NCBI GenBank assembly: GCA_903873945.1
Contig: CAIQQM010000268.1
Coordinates: 1-46,322, forward strand
Length of the DNA: 46,322 bases
DNA from: an uncultured Verrucomicrobiota bacterium
GTDB lineage: Bacteria; Verrucomicrobiota; Verrucomicrobiia; Limisphaerales; UBA8199
Reading direction: 5' to 3'
This document shows, one piece after another, positions 8,295 through 16,065 of this stretch. Position numbers and translations under genes: made by a program. Every line of letters begins with the position of its first letter. The stretch's first letter is position 1. The notes beneath the pieces were generated by a model. It was not told where the DNA came from and did no database searches. It worked only from the letters and a program-made list of their open reading frames with translations.

Positions 8295-8975
8295 ATGGTA
8301 CGCTTGGTTCTGTTCGACATTGACGGCACGCTGGTCCATACGGGCGGTGCCGGGGTCAAGGCTTTCGCCAAAGTGTTTGCCACCGAGTTCAACGCGAATG
8401 ATGGATTTGAGCGATTGAAGTTCGGCGGCCGCACTGACCCCGGTTTAATCCGCGAGTTCTTTGGCTGCCACCAAATCCCGCCGACACCGGAGAATTTTCG
8501 GCGATTTTTCGAGCGCTACAGCTTCTGGCTCGACCACATCCTGGGCCAGGGTAGGACGGAGGTTTACCCGGGTGTTTGGGATTTTATTCACGAACTGGAA
8601 GCGCTGCCGGAACCGCCGCTGCTGGGTTTGCTTACCGGGAACATCCGTCTCGGTGCGGAGATCAAGCTGCGTCGCGTCAAACTCTGGGACGTGTTCAGGG
8701 TCGGCGCTTTTGGCGACGACCATGAGGAGCGTGACCAAATCGCCGCGATTGCCCGCGAGCGCGGCCGCCGGATCCTCGGCGGGCGTTTGCGGAACGATCA
8801 GGTGCTCGTCATCGGCGACACGCCGCTGGACATTCGTTGCGGGCGGGCGATCGGCGCCAAAGTCCTCGCCGTTGCCACTGGCGGCCACACGCTGGAGGAA
8901 CTGGAACGGTTCGAGCCGGACTGGGCGGTCGCCGATTTGCGGAAAATCGGGGCAGGGGAGGTTGTCGGCGGATGA
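8295..8975 (+). CDS. HAD-superfamily hydrolase, phosphoglycolate phosphatase-like
   Basis: A 226-residue haloacid dehalogenase-type phosphatase. Motif I is FDIDGTL with Asp8 as nucleophile and Asp10 as general acid/base. Motif II is the Thr of GLLTGN, and motif IV is the acidic pair region VIGDTPLDIRCG. An alpha-helical cap occupies about residues 18-90. The layout matches the Gph/PGP type, which dephosphorylates phosphoglycolate or similar small sugar or nucleotide phosphates, but the substrate cannot be told from sequence. The ATG at 8295 places motif I at the very N-terminus, as usual. It stands alone between two minus-strand genes. Confidence 0.85.
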   Translation: MVRLVLFDIDGTLVHTGGAGVKAFAKVFATEFNANDGFERLKFGGRTDPGLIREFFGCHQIPPTPENFRRFFERYSFWLDHILGQGRTEVYPGVWDFIHELEALPEPPLLGLLTGNIRLGAEIKLRRVKLWDVFRVGAFGDDHEERDQIAAIARERGRRILGGRLRNDQVLVIGDTPLDIRCGRAIGAKVLAVATGGHTLEELERFEPDWAVADLRKIGAGEVVGG

Positions 8976-9002
8976 GGAGTTGAAAGGCTGTAGCGATGAG
9001 GC

Positions 9003-9236
9003 CTAATGGTGATGGGGCCCGCCGCCGCAGCAGTTGCCGCACGAACCCGTTCCACCTTCACAGGCCGGCGCTTGATTCAGGTTGTTGCCGGCCACGGCAG
9101 AGGCGAACACAGACAGTTTCTTGGCTATCTTTGACGATCCGCAGCAGGGGCATTTGGTTCCCTGCCATTTGCTGGAACGAACCAGGATCTCGCTGTCCTT
9201 CCCGCACTTCTCGCAATGAAATTCATAAATCGGCAT
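9003..9236 (-). CDS. FmdB-type zinc ribbon protein
   Basis: A 77-residue protein with the FmdB/CxxC-CxxC zinc-ribbon signature: MPIYEFHCEKCGKDSEI then CPCCGSSKIAKKLSVF. The four cysteines of the two CxxC pairs should bind one zinc. The tail is rich in Gly, Cys and His and ends GGGPHHH, which may bind metal further. Members are common small proteins named after a regulator linked to formamidase genes, but their role is generally unknown. It lies 51 bases downstream of the GH3 gene on the same strand, so it may be the last gene of a trpF-GH3-FmdB unit. Confidence 0.85.
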   Translation of the reverse strand: MPIYEFHCEKCGKDSEILVRSSKWQGTKCPCCGSSKIAKKLSVFASAVAGNNLNQAPACEGGTGSCGNCCGGGPHHH

Positions 9237-9287
9237 TAAACTAACATAGCCGCCCGGCGAAAAAGCTCAAGAAGGAACGGGCCGGCG

Positions 9288-11600
9288 TCATTGCGCCAAT
9301 TCAAACTCCGCTGGCTGGCCGGAAGCCGAATTTTGAGCCAGCCAAAGCTGATATTTCCCGGCTTCGACCAGCCAATGGCCGGCGGCGTCATAGCAGCCAA
9401 GCTCCCGCCTGGTGATCGTGAAGGCAACTTCACGCGACTCGCCCGGATTGAGCCGCACCTTTTGAAACCCCTTCAGTTCGCGAACGGGTCGGGTGCCTGC
9501 CGCCGAAAAGAGGGCGCGGAGATAGAGTTGCACGACCTCGGTGCCGGCTCGCGTACCGGTGTTTTTCACCGTGACGGTCGCGGTGAGGGCCCCTTCGGTT
9601 TGCAGAGTGCCGGCGTGAACCTGTACCGGGCCGTATTCGAACGTGGTGTAAGCCAGCCCATGGCCGAAAGGATAAAGCGGGTCGCGTGGGCCATCCACGT
9701 AATTGCCGAGCTCGGGTCGCCCGGTGTTGAAATGATTGTAGTAAACGGGCAACTGCCCGACGCTGCGCGGGAAGGAAGTGGTGAGCCGGCCGGCAGGGTC
9801 AACATCGCCAAACAACACGTCGGCGACGCCGTCACCGCCTTCAATCCCCGGGTGCCATGCCTCCAGGATTGCGGCGGCCTTCTCGTGCAGGGACGCCAGC
9901 GTTAGCGGGCGGCCATTAAAGAGAACAACGATCATCGGCTTGCCGGCAGCGGCCACGGCTTCGAAAAGTTCCATTTGACGCCCCGGGAGATTGAGGTCGC
10001 TGCGCGCCGCGTCTTCACCGCTCCAGTCGCGAGGTTCGCCAAGGGCCAGAACCACGACTTCAGCCGCCTTCGCCGCCGCAACCGCTTGCTCGATTTCTTC
10101 CCTTCCGGAAGCGGCCTGCTCCTTGATCGGTCGAGAATCGTCGGGACGGAACCGGTCCTTGCCGGTTTCCTTGATGGCGCAGCCCCGCGCGACCGTGAGC
10201 CGGGCGTTCGGGGAAAGTTTCGCCCGGATCGCCGCGGCCAGGGAGGTAATGTCCTCCGCATGGGCGCGTGAATACCAGCAACCCAGCAATTCCGCGGCGT
10301 CGTCACCCAGCGGGCCAATGAGGGCGACGCTCTTTGCCTGGCGCGAAATCGGCAGCGCACCCCCGTCGTTTTTCAGCAGGACACAGGAGCTTGAAGCCGC
10401 TTCGCGCGCGAGCGCCAGCGCGTCCGGCCGCAGGAAAGCTGTTTTGCAGAGGTTCTCGTTCACATAAAGATGGTCAAACAACCCTTTCTCGAATTTGACC
10501 GTCAGGATGCGGCGGGCAGCTTCGTCCACGACTTTTTCGGGGATTTGCCCTTGCTTGACCTGGCTCTTCAATGTGCGGAAATAGGTGGTCGAAACCATTT
10601 CCATATCCACACCCGAAGTGAGGGCGAGCCTGGCCGCGCTGGCCGCATCGGCGGCGATGCCATGGGCGGTCAGTTGTTCCACGGCGCCCCAGTCGCTGAC
10701 GACGAAGCCCGGGAACTTCCATTCATTGCGAAGGATTTGAGTGAGCGTGTGGCGGTTGGCGCCAGCCGGTGTGCCGGAGAGATCGTTGAACGCGCTCATT
10801 AGCGTCCACGCCCCCGCATCCACGCCGGCTTTGAACTGTGGCAGGTAGAAATTGCGCAGGGTAAACTCCGAAATTTCAGTGGCATTATAATCACGGCCGC
10901 CTTCGGCGGCTCCGTAGCCGACGTAATGTTTCAAGCACGCCACCACGCGGTCGGGCGCGGCAATGTTTGTTCCCTGAAAACCGCGCACGCTGGCGGCGGC
11001 GTAAAGGGAACCCAGCCACGGGTCTTCGCCGAACCCTTCGGCGATTCGGCCCCAGCGAGGGTCGCGGGCTAAATCCACCATGGGCGCAAAGACCCAGTCC
11101 ACGCCGCCCGCCGCGGCTTCCCGGGCGGCAATGGCTTGTGTCCGCTCGAAAAGGTCCGGTTCCCACGCGCAGGCTTGTGCGAGCGGAATCGGAAAGATCG
11201 TGCGAAACCCGTGGATCGCATCGTGCCCGAGGATAAACGGAATCCCCAGCCGGCTTTGCTCCACAACAATATGCTGAAGGCGGTTTCTGAGCGCAGGGGA
11301 TTCAATGGCAGGCGAATAATCGAGAAAAGAACCAATGCCGCCGTTGGTGAGACGCTCCGCATAGCGCGTTTCGGCGATTTGAAAATTGTCGCCCATGGTC
11401 AGCTGGCCGATCTTTTCGTCCAGCGTCATGCGGTTCAGCAAGTCCTTTACGCGCCGGTTGACTGGCTGGGCGGGATCTTCGTAAATGTCCTTTTTGCCGT
11501 TCTTGTTCAGGTCAATCCAGCCGTCATGGTAAAGGGCTGGTTCCGATGCCAGTGAGACAGAGGCAAGGACAAGCAGAGCCAGGGCCAAATAAAGTTTCAT
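9288..11600 (-). CDS. bglX: secreted glycoside hydrolase family 3 beta-glucosidase
   Basis: A 770-residue GH3 enzyme. A signal peptide (MKLYLALALLVLASVSLASE) is followed by a short linker whose DLNKNGKKDIYEDP resembles a calcium-binding dockerin/EF-like loop, then the GH3 N-terminal TIM barrel, the GH3 C-terminal domain and a fibronectin III-like C-terminal domain. The nucleophile is Asp303 in GFVVSDWGAV. The architecture and length match periplasmic BglX, which hydrolyses terminal beta-glucosides; related GH3 enzymes act on xylosides, so the exact substrate is not proven. The ATG at 11600 overlaps the trpF stop codon in ATGA, implying translational coupling. A longer in-frame start at 11789 would lie inside trpF and is unlikely, as it would remove the signal peptide from the N-terminus. 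Confidence 0.92.
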   Translation of the reverse strand: MKLYLALALLVLASVSLASEPALYHDGWIDLNKNGKKDIYEDPAQPVNRRVKDLLNRMTLDEKIGQLTMGDNFQIAETRYAERLTNGGIGSFLDYSPAIESPALRNRLQHIVVEQSRLGIPFILGHDAIHGFRTIFPIPLAQACAWEPDLFERTQAIAAREAAAGGVDWVFAPMVDLARDPRWGRIAEGFGEDPWLGSLYAAASVRGFQGTNIAAPDRVVACLKHYVGYGAAEGGRDYNATEISEFTLRNFYLPQFKAGVDAGAWTLMSAFNDLSGTPAGANRHTLTQILRNEWKFPGFVVSDWGAVEQLTAHGIAADAASAARLALTSGVDMEMVSTTYFRTLKSQVKQGQIPEKVVDEAARRILTVKFEKGLFDHLYVNENLCKTAFLRPDALALAREAASSSCVLLKNDGGALPISRQAKSVALIGPLGDDAAELLGCWYSRAHAEDITSLAAAIRAKLSPNARLTVARGCAIKETGKDRFRPDDSRPIKEQAASGREEIEQAVAAAKAAEVVVLALGEPRDWSGEDAARSDLNLPGRQMELFEAVAAAGKPMIVVLFNGRPLTLASLHEKAAAILEAWHPGIEGGDGVADVLFGDVDPAGRLTTSFPRSVGQLPVYYNHFNTGRPELGNYVDGPRDPLYPFGHGLAYTTFEYGPVQVHAGTLQTEGALTATVTVKNTGTRAGTEVVQLYLRALFSAAGTRPVRELKGFQKVRLNPGESREVAFTITRRELGCYDAAGHWLVEAGKYQLWLAQNSASGQPAEFELAQ

Positions 11601-12208
11601 TTTGCGGCCTGGATGAACGCCCTGATTTTGGCGTGATCTTTCTTCCCAGGCGCTGTTTCCACCCCACTCGACACATCCACGGCGTAGGGTTGTACCCGCC
11701 GGATGGCTTCGGCGACGTTCGCGGGAGTCAATCCGCCGGCAAGGAAAATCGGCCGGCCCCAGCGCTGCGCCTCGATGGCCAGGTCCCAATTGAAGGTTGC
11801 CCCGGTTCCCCCCGGCTTTCCCGGCGCGTAGGCGTCCAGCAACCAGGCATCGGTGTTATATTCCAACAAGCTCTCCAGCGATGCCGCATCCCGGACACGG
11901 AAAGCTTTCATGCTCATCAGGCCAAATTGCAGGCAATATTCCGGCGGTTCGCTCCCGTGAAATTGCAGGAGGTTTAATTCGCATTCGCTAATGGCCGCAA
12001 ACACAAACTCCGGCGGCGCGTCAAAGAACACACCGGTCTTGATGATGGAAGGCGGCAGTTGGCGAATAATGCCGGACGCGGCTGCGGGTGTGATGTAACG
12101 CGGGCTTTGCTCGTGAAAAATGAACCCCAGCATGTCAACGCCCGCCTCGACGGCGGCCAGGCCATCGGCCGCATTCGTGATGCCGCAAATTTTGACCTTA
12201 ACGCTCAT
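11597..12208 (-). CDS. trpF: phosphoribosylanthranilate isomerase
   Basis: A 203-residue TIM-barrel enzyme that isomerises N-(5'-phosphoribosyl)anthranilate to CdRP, the third step of tryptophan synthesis. KICGITN at residues 6-12 carries the catalytic Cys8; Asp178 in VDVSSGVE is the second catalytic residue; FLAGGLTPANV binds phosphate. Length is normal. No other trp gene lies in the window. Instead it overlaps by four bases a GH3 glucosidase gene on the same strand. The start ATG at 12208 gives the standard N-terminus. Confidence 0.95.
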   Translation of the reverse strand: MSVKVKICGITNAADGLAAVEAGVDMLGFIFHEQSPRYITPAAASGIIRQLPPSIIKTGVFFDAPPEFVFAAISECELNLLQFHGSEPPEYCLQFGLMSMKAFRVRDAASLESLLEYNTDAWLLDAYAPGKPGGTGATFNWDLAIEAQRWGRPIFLAGGLTPANVAEAIRRVQPYAVDVSSGVETAPGKKDHAKIRAFIQAAK

Positions 12209-12315
12209 CCGGCGCGGAAATCATCTCATGTACCCGGTTGCGGGACAATCACCTTGTTTTGCGCAAAGACGAATTGCGCATGGCTGGTTTTGCCCCTATG
12301 CTGCGATTCATGGCT

Positions 12316-12391
12316 GCCCCCATAGCTCAAATGGATAGAGCTGGCGTTTCCTAAACGTCAGATCCCTGTTCGATTCAGGGTGGGGGTACCA
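12316..12391 (+). tRNA. tRNA-Arg (anticodon CCU)
   Basis: A 76-base cloverleaf. Acceptor arms GCCCCCA and TGGGGGT pair with a G-U at position 1; the D stem is GCTC/GAGC; the anticodon stem GGCGT/ACGTC encloses loop TTCCTAA with anticodon CCT, which reads AGG arginine codons; the T arm is CCCTG-TTCGATT-CAGGG. Discriminator A and the 3' CCA are encoded. No integrase or phage gene lies beside it. Confidence 0.96.
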
Positions 12392-12423
12392 AACAAAGGT
12401 GGGTTTGCCTTGGACAGACGCTG

Positions 12424-12672
12424 TCAGCGACGTCGCTTTTGTTTTCGCGGAGAACCTGGGGGTGTCGAATTGCCGCGGACTTGACGGCGGATTTTGGTGA
12501 CCTGACTGGCCAGGTTTTTCTCAACGTGATCCCTCCAAACAACCCGGCAGGGACAATCCGGGTTGGGGCACTTCTCCAGGCGGGCCAAATGGTCACGTCG
12601 CTCGCGAACCAGTTTGTTAAGCCGTAGCAGCTCTGTCTCGAGTTCCGGCGCCGTGACTTGATTGCTTTTCAT
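12424..12672 (-). CDS. possible small Cys-containing protein, unknown
   Basis: An 82-residue frame starting MKSNQVTAPELETELLRLNK. An N-terminal charged helix, possibly coiled-coil (residues 8-33), is followed by CPNPDCPC, which could form a small metal site, then by a basic helix and a very basic tail (RKQKRRR). Composition looks like a real protein and could suit nucleic-acid binding, which is inference. No ribosome site precedes the ATG, and a TATAAT box overlaps it, so this start may be wrong. I recognise no family. Confidence 0.42.
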   Translation of the reverse strand: MKSNQVTAPELETELLRLNKLVRERRDHLARLEKCPNPDCPCRVVWRDHVEKNLASQVTKIRRQVRGNSTPPGSPRKQKRRR

Positions 12673-12690
12673 TATACGCGAGTTTATAAT
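12662..12690 (+). promoter_or_regulatory. candidate sigma70-type promoter for the beta-helix gene
   Basis: TTGCTT (12662-12667) is followed after 17 bases by a perfect TATAAT (12685-12690) on the plus strand. It would give a leader of about 130 bases before the beta-helix gene at 12830. The -35 box matches only at TTG, so the call rests on the perfect -10 and ideal spacing. Confidence 0.4.
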
Positions 12691-12699
12691 AGCTCGTAA
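12671..12699 (-). promoter_or_regulatory. candidate sigma70-type promoter on the opposite strand
   Basis: On the minus strand TTACGA (12699-12694) and a perfect TATAAT (12676-12671) are 17 bases apart. It overlaps the plus-strand promoter, forming a back-to-back pair. It also overlaps the apparent ATG of the small minus-strand gene, so a transcript begun here would miss that start. Confidence 0.33.
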
Positions 12700-12829
12700 G
12701 GGTGGAGTTGTCATGTTTTTCGTTTTTCGAGGCACCCCAAAGGCGATGTCCGCAAAGATTCTTCCGGAAATTTTCATAAAAATAGTCCGCAACCCTCGCC
12801 GTCGGAAAGAATCTGTGCGAATGTGTACC

Positions 12830-13885
12830 ATGAAGCGACAAACCGCCTGTAACTTCGGCCTTTGCGTTCTTCACCGGCAATTCCTTTCTTTCCTGATAAT
12901 CTCAATGGCCGCCCTTGGTGTCTTTGTAACCGAATTGACAGCCCAGACTGTGCCCGCCGGTTGCAGCGGCGAGGAGATCCAGAGGGCTTTGGACCGGCTG
13001 CCTGCCGGCGGCGAGGTTGTGCTCGCACCCGGGACATACATCGTGCGCCAGCCGATTGTGCTCCAACGTGACCATCAGACGCTACGCGGCAGCGGCTCGT
13101 CCACTGTGCTGTTTTTGGCCGATAATGCCAATTGTCCCGTCGTGATTCTCGGCGCTCCGGGCGACGCGCCCGAGCGTTCGATCTCCCACCTGCGGCTGGC
13201 TGATTTGCTCATTGACGGAAACCGCCAGCATCAACAAACGGAAACGTGGCAGGCCGCCGGCGGTGGGCCGAAGATAATTTTCAACAACGGCGTTTCAGTC
13301 TGGAACGTGATCGATACGGTCATCGAGCGCGTCGTTTGCTGCCGTTGCCGTTCGGGCGGGTTGGTTAGCGCCGGCGGGACGCGCCGGTTGACGGTGCGGG
13401 ATTTCACCGCGTTCGACAATCAATTCGACGGACTTGCGTGTTACCGGACGGAAGACAGCATCTTCACCGGGCTGCAACTGCATGACAACCTGGCGGCGGG
13501 AATCTCGCTCGACCTGTCCTTTGACCACAACCTGATCAGCGAAGCGTTGCTGGCGGGGAACACCCTCGGGCTCTTTATGCGGGATTCCCGCGATAATTTG
13601 TTCCAGGGATTGATCATCCGCCGCAGTCGGAACGATGGCGTATTCATGGCCCAGGCGGACATTCAAACAAGGGATGGGTGGCAACTTTCGCCCAATACTG
13701 AATGCACCGGGAACAGTTTCGTGGGATTGGCGATAAGCGGATGCGGCGGCAAGCCGTTCCTGGTCAACGATGCCGCCTGCACAAACAACGTCGTTTATGG
13801 CGCCCAGTTCCAGGACAACGACAAGGGTGGTTCGGCATTGGCCAGCGCCAAACCTGCGCCCGCGCGAAACCTTCTGGGACAGTAG
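12830..13885 (+). CDS. secreted right-handed beta-helix protein
   Basis: A 351-residue exported protein. The signal peptide is near the N-terminus (basic MKRQ.., hydrophobic FLSFLIISMAALGVFV, cleavage after TAQ or LTA). The mature part begins with SGEEIQRALDRLPAGGEVVLAPGTYIV, the usual opening of pectate-lyase-like and NosD/PbH1 beta-helix proteins, followed by parallel-helix rungs such as NSFVGLAISGCGG and DNLFQGLIIRRSRNDGVFM. These folds often bind or cleave polysaccharides, but no specific catalytic residues can be assigned. ATG 12821 is an alternative start three codons upstream; longer frames reach into the divergent promoter region. It is probably transcribed alone. Confidence 0.8.
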   Translation: MKRQTACNFGLCVLHRQFLSFLIISMAALGVFVTELTAQTVPAGCSGEEIQRALDRLPAGGEVVLAPGTYIVRQPIVLQRDHQTLRGSGSSTVLFLADNANCPVVILGAPGDAPERSISHLRLADLLIDGNRQHQQTETWQAAGGGPKIIFNNGVSVWNVIDTVIERVVCCRCRSGGLVSAGGTRRLTVRDFTAFDNQFDGLACYRTEDSIFTGLQLHDNLAAGISLDLSFDHNLISEALLAGNTLGLFMRDSRDNLFQGLIIRRSRNDGVFMAQADIQTRDGWQLSPNTECTGNSFVGLAISGCGGKPFLVNDAACTNNVVYGAQFQDNDKGGSALASAKPAPARNLLGQ

Positions 13886-13989
13886 GTTTGTCCGCCTTCA
13901 AGGGTCCGGCTAGAGCATTCCCATCAAAGATGCAGCTATATTTCCCCAAAACCCGAGTGTGAGTTCCGGCTTTATCGTGCCCAAATTAA

Positions 13990-14375
13990 AGGAGGCGCGC
14001 ATTCTTGTAGCGGCAGGCATCCCTGCCGCCCGGCCAAAACACGCAGAGCTCCGATGGGAGCGCCATATTTGTAGTAGCACACCCAAAACGTTTCGAGCTC
14101 CGTTAGGAGCGGCATCTATGTAGAGCGAAGCGTTTCCATAACCTCGTAGTAAATCAGCAGCGGCAGGCATCCTGCCTGCCAGCCGGCGGCATCCCTGCCG
14201 CCCGGTTGGTCCAATTCTCACCACGTTTCCCGCCTCTTCGCGTTCTCCGCGAGAAATTCCCGTTTGATGTTTGTTCCCCTCCTGTGAAAAATCCGTGTTC
14301 AATCCGTGGCTAAAATTACGTTTCCGTCTCCTGTTTTTTCCATTCTTGAGTCCGTGGCCCTGCTTTTCATGACTC
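13990..14375 (+). repeat. composite repeat cluster before gatA
   Basis: The gap 13886-14453 holds no gene. It contains palindromic GGCAGGCATCCCTGCC units (14008-14030, 14160-14205), two related units with GAGCTCCGnTnGGAGC-type inverted repeats followed by GnCATnTnTGTAG (14045-14075 and 14090-14122), and a copy of repeat family A (14233-14330) with TTCGCGTTCTCCGCGAGAAA, TTTGTTCCCCTCCTGTGAAA and AATCCGTGTTCAATCCGTGG. No promoter for gatA could be picked out. Confidence 0.7.
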
Positions 14376-14453
14376 CAGAATTATTGACAGGGTGAATGCG
14401 TGGCCCACTATATGCCGCGGGTCGCGGCCTGCGTTTCAAGCCGCTGACCTGTC

Positions 14454-15923
14454 ATGTTGAATCAACTTACGATTTCCGAACTGGTGGCGAAACTGGCCAA
14501 ACGCGAGGTGTCTTCGCGTGTCGCTACGCAGGCCTGCCTGGACCAGATTCAACGGGTCGATGGCCGGATTCGGGCTTTCATCAGCTATGACGCGGCCAAT
14601 GCTCTGGCGCAGGCAGACGCGGCTGACCAGGCCATCGCGGGTGGGGCCACGCATGCTGAGCGGCCGTTGCTGGGAGTGCCGGTCGCGATTAAGGACGTGA
14701 TTGCGGTCAAAGGCCAACCGCTCAATTGCGCTTCGAAAATTCTCGGCAATTTCGTTTCGCCTTACGACGCGACGGTGATCGAGAAACTGAAGGCGGCTGG
14801 CGCGGTGGTTTTTGGCCGGTTGAACATGGACGAGTATGCGATGGGCAGCTCGACGGAAAATTCAGCGTTTCAGGTCACACGGAATCCGTGGGACACAACG
14901 CGGGTCCCGGGCGGGTCTTCGGGCGGTTCGGCGGCGGCGGTTGCGGCGGATGAGTGCATAGCCGCGCTGGGGTCCGATACCGGCGGCTCGATTCGCCAGC
15001 CAGCCGCGCTGTGCGGCTGCGTGGGCATGAAACCGTCCTATGGCCGCGTTTCACGCTACGGATTGGTGGCCTATGCATCGTCTCTTGACCAGATCGGCTG
15101 CTTCGGCAAGGAGGTGGGCGATGCGGCGACGGTATTGGAAGTCTTGAGCGGGGTTGATCCTCGCGATTCCACCAGTGTGCCGCAACCCGTCCCGCATTTT
15201 GCCGCGGGTCTTGCCGGAAACATCAAGGGGCTGAAGCTTGGTTTGCCGAAGGAATACATGATCGGCGGGCTGGAACCCGAGGTGAAAGCGGCGGTCGATA
15301 AGGCGGTGAAACAGCTGGAAAAACTGGGCGCCGAAATCCTGGAGATATCCCTGCCGCATACGGACTACGCGGTTGCGACGTATTACATTATCGCCACCGC
15401 CGAGGCCAGCGCGAACCTGGCCCGGTTCGATGGCATCCGCTACGGCGCGCGCGTGGATGGCGCCGACCCGATGGAACTTTACGGCAAGACGCGCGGGGCC
15501 GGATTTGGCGCCGAGGTGAAACGGCGCATCATCCTCGGCACTTACGTTCTCAGCAGCGGCTATTACGACGCGTATTACCTGCGCGCCCAAAAAGTCCGCA
15601 CGTTGATCCGTAACGACTTCCTGAAAGCGTTCGAGAAGGTGGATGTGATTGTCACCCCCACCTCGCCGGCGGTGGCGTGGAAGCTTGGCGAGATGGCGGA
15701 TGACCCGTTGCAGATGTACCTGATGGATATCTTCACGATTTCGTGCAATCTCGCCGGTATCTGCGGAATCAGTGTCCCGTGCGGATTCACCCAAAAACCG
15801 AAGCTGCCCATCGGTTTGCAACTGCTCGGAAAGCCGTTCGGGGAAGAGATGATTCTGAAGGTCGCTCATGCTTATGAGCAAAGCACCGGCTGGCACCGGG
15901 AGAAGCCGCCGGGCAACGGCTAG
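14454..15923 (+). CDS. gatA: Asp-tRNA(Asn)/Glu-tRNA(Gln) amidotransferase subunit A
   Basis: A 489-residue amidase-signature enzyme that releases ammonia from glutamine for GatB to amidate Glu-tRNA(Gln) and/or Asp-tRNA(Asn). The Ser-cisSer-Lys triad is visible: Lys80 (GVPVAIKDV), Ser155 ([14 protein letters not shown]) and Ser179 ([10 protein letters not shown]). Length is normal. The ATG at 14454 starts [21 protein letters not shown], the usual N-terminal helix. gatB follows after 142 bases on the same strand; gatC, often placed just before gatA, is absent here. The upstream gap is filled with repeats. Confidence 0.96.
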   Translation: MLNQLTISELVAKLAKREVSSRVATQACLDQIQRVDGRIRAFISYDAANALAQADAADQAIAGGATHAERPLLGVPVAIKDVIAVKGQPLNCASKILGNFVSPYDATVIEKLKAAGAVVFGRLNMDEYAMGSSTENSAFQVTRNPWDTTRVPGGSSGGSAAAVAADECIAALGSDTGGSIRQPAALCGCVGMKPSYGRVSRYGLVAYASSLDQIGCFGKEVGDAATVLEVLSGVDPRDSTSVPQPVPHFAAGLAGNIKGLKLGLPKEYMIGGLEPEVKAAVDKAVKQLEKLGAEILEISLPHTDYAVATYYIIATAEASANLARFDGIRYGARVDGADPMELYGKTRGAGFGAEVKRRIILGTYVLSSGYYDAYYLRAQKVRTLIRNDFLKAFEKVDVIVTPTSPAVAWKLGEMADDPLQMYLMDIFTISCNLAGICGISVPCGFTQKPKLPIGLQLLGKPFGEEMILKVAHAYEQSTGWHREKPPGNG

Positions 15924-16065
15924 TTCAAAGCCGGGTGCGGGGCCGTTGACCGCCAGCCGGCTCGTGAAGGCTGGTGCGGGGCGCCGCAGCTTTATTCCCT
16001 CCCGAAGCCCGGCCGAAAATTCGGTGTCCATGCGTTTGTTTCCGTGGTAGAGCTTTGCTGTGGTT

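Noticed and set aside
12316-12391. tRNA as a phage or island attachment site
   Set aside because: No integrase and no repeated copy of the tRNA 3' end were seen in the window.
15051-16031. 326-codon minus-strand frame opposite gatA
   Set aside because: Antisense shadow; GatA on the plus strand is unambiguous.
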